Origin: Ornithomonoglobus_A sp034090805
GTDB taxonomy: Bacteria; Bacillota; Clostridia; UBA1381
Assembly: GCA_034090805.1 (NCBI GenBank)
Contig: JAXDRV010000051.1
Coordinates: 1-7,206, forward strand
Direction: 5' to 3'
DNA length: 7,206 nucleotides
The translations under genes were made by a program, and so were the position numbers. This document shows positions 6,073 to 7,206 of the stretch, one piece after another. The notes beneath the pieces were generated by a model. That model was not told the origin of the DNA, did no database searches, and was given only the letters and a program-made list of their open reading frames with translations. Numbering within the stretch: the first letter of the stretch is position 1; the number at the start of each line of letters is the position of its first letter.

Positions 6073-7206
6073 ATGCCCAAAATAATATTTATGCCACACG
6101 CAAATATTCAGTATTCGCAGTTGGCACCGGAAAAAAGATTGTGGGTAATGAAAAACTGCTATGAAAAGCTGTTTGATCTTATCGACGGAGGAGATTACAA
6201 AATTGCCTTTGAAGCAAGCGGCATCACAATTGAGGAAACGGCAAAACAGGCGCCGGAGGTTATGGAAAAATTAAGAAAGCTTGTTTCGGAGGGTAAAATA
6301 GAACCGGTCGCAAGCCCGTATATACATTTTATGCTTGCAAATATACCGAAAGAGGTATGCGTTCACTCTCTTAAGCATTCTCTTGACGTGTGGGAAAAAT
6401 ATACCGGAAAGCGTCCGAAAATAGGCTGGAATCCCGAATGCGGCTGGGCGGGATATATCCCTGATGTATACAAGGAGGCAGGACTTGAGGCTCTTGTTAT
6501 GGACGCAGATTCGCTTCTGCTGTCATTTGACGAGATAAGAAAGGCGACAGGACTTGCCTTTGATGTTGCGGGTCACTCAAATAAAAATCATCTGTTCAAG
6601 ATAGAGGAATACATAAAGGATAAGCCGGAATTTCTTAAGTTTATCACAAATCCGTCCGTAGCTCCCAACGGATTGAAGCTTATCTTCCGCTCCGACTGCA
6701 TGGCAAATCTGCTTTTGTGGTATCTTATGGGTGCAACAGAGGGATTGAGAGAAGAACCAATAAACATGGACGAGATAAAAACAATGTTAAATACATGGAA
6801 AGAGAGAATTGCCCAAACGGGTACATTCATAATGCCATATGCCGAGGATGCGGAGTACATCGGCTCAAGCGCATATTTCTATGTGAAGCAGTTTAACCAG
6901 GCAAGATTTTTTGAGGAAGAGCTGGAGAGCGTGAATCGCTTTAAGGAAATACTCGATAACGCAAAGGCAGCAGGCTATGAGTTTGCAACACCGTCCGAGG
7001 TGCTCAGCAGTGGCAATATATTTGAAAACGAATATGTTGATAACATAGAAAACGGAGTTGCATGGCACGGAGGAACGGCAAAGGCATGGGCGAATACGGA
7101 GTATTCAAGAATTATGGATCCCGTATGTCTGTCAATACTAAACGGAATTAAGGCTGTTGCTGAAAAGCTTGGCGAAACAATTGACACATTAGATACCGAC
7201 CTTAAC
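6073..7206 (+). CDS. Glycoside hydrolase family 57-like protein, 3' end outside window
   Basis: An open frame of 378 codons runs without a stop to the window edge. AGGAG (6058-6062) precedes the ATG by 10 bases, and the gene begins 4 bases after the previous stop. The product resembles the GH57 alpha-glucanase/4-alpha-glucanotransferase type. It shows His9 in place of the 'HQP' start motif, FEASGITIEE (48-57), EPVASPYIHFML (77-88) with His85, and WNPECGW (119-125), in which Glu122 aligns with the GH57 nucleophile. PYAEDAEYIG (255-264) resembles the 'D.E.FG' motif carrying the acid/base Asp, here probably Asp259. LIFRSDCMANLLLWY echoes the substrate-groove block of the glucanotransferases. Divergence from HQP and FGHWW suggests a non-starch substrate. 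No signal peptide is seen. It is the fourth gene of the putative LacI-controlled operon, which continues to the right. GH38 mannosidase was considered but lacks its metal-binding start motif. Confidence 0.78.
   Translation, partial: MPKIIFMPHANIQYSQLAPEKRLWVMKNCYEKLFDLIDGGDYKIAFEASGITIEETAKQAPEVMEKLRKLVSEGKIEPVASPYIHFMLANIPKEVCVHSLKHSLDVWEKYTGKRPKIGWNPECGWAGYIPDVYKEAGLEALVMDADSLLLSFDEIRKATGLAFDVAGHSNKNHLFKIEEYIKDKPEFLKFITNPSVAPNGLKLIFRSDCMANLLLWYLMGATEGLREEPINMDEIKTMLNTWKERIAQTGTFIMPYAEDAEYIGSSAYFYVKQFNQARFFEEELESVNRFKEILDNAKAAGYEFATPSEVLSSGNIFENEYVDNIENGVAWHGGTAKAWANTEYSRIMDPVCLSILNGIKAVAEKLGETIDTLDTDLN

Overview
The window looks like chromosomal DNA from an AT-leaning, low- to mid-GC Gram-positive bacterium, most likely a gut or rumen-type Clostridia (Bacillota). 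The grounds are strong AGGAGG-type ribosome binding sites in front of most genes, tightly packed co-directional genes, and family-level resemblances; no marker gene fixes the genus. All convincing genes lie on the + strand. No rRNA, tRNA, CRISPR array, transposase or origin was recognised.

Layout: (1) 21-600 is a complete type II toxin-antitoxin pair, a Phd/YefM-like antitoxin overlapping a RelE/ParE-like toxin, closed by a good intrinsic terminator at 617-652. (2) 653-938 has no intact gene, only short decayed-looking minus-strand frames. (3) 939-1991 is a LacI-family regulator gene with its own promoter, and an 18-bp palindromic operator sits on the -10 element. (4) After the regulator come a perfect 12-bp inverted repeat and then a second copy of the operator (16 of 18 bases identical), directly in front of a carbohydrate operon. 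(5) 2064 to the right edge is that operon: a zinc-ligand-less medium-chain dehydrogenase, a BglX-like family 3 glycoside hydrolase broken by a frameshift, a xylose-isomerase-like TIM-barrel protein, and a family-57-like glycoside hydrolase that runs off the window.

How the parts fit (inference): the LacI-type protein probably represses both itself and the operon through the matched operators and is released by a sugar or glycoside. No enzyme here has a visible signal peptide, so the substrate would be processed in the cytoplasm after import; no transporter is in the window. The mix of an NAD-type oxidoreductase, a metal-dependent TIM-barrel isomerase/epimerase/lyase-like enzyme and two glycosidases suggests modification or oxidative opening of an unusual glycoside rather than simple glucose release. 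In this sequence the pathway may be impaired: about 17-20 bases appear to be missing from the GH3 gene, which shifts the frame just before a conserved active-site-domain motif.
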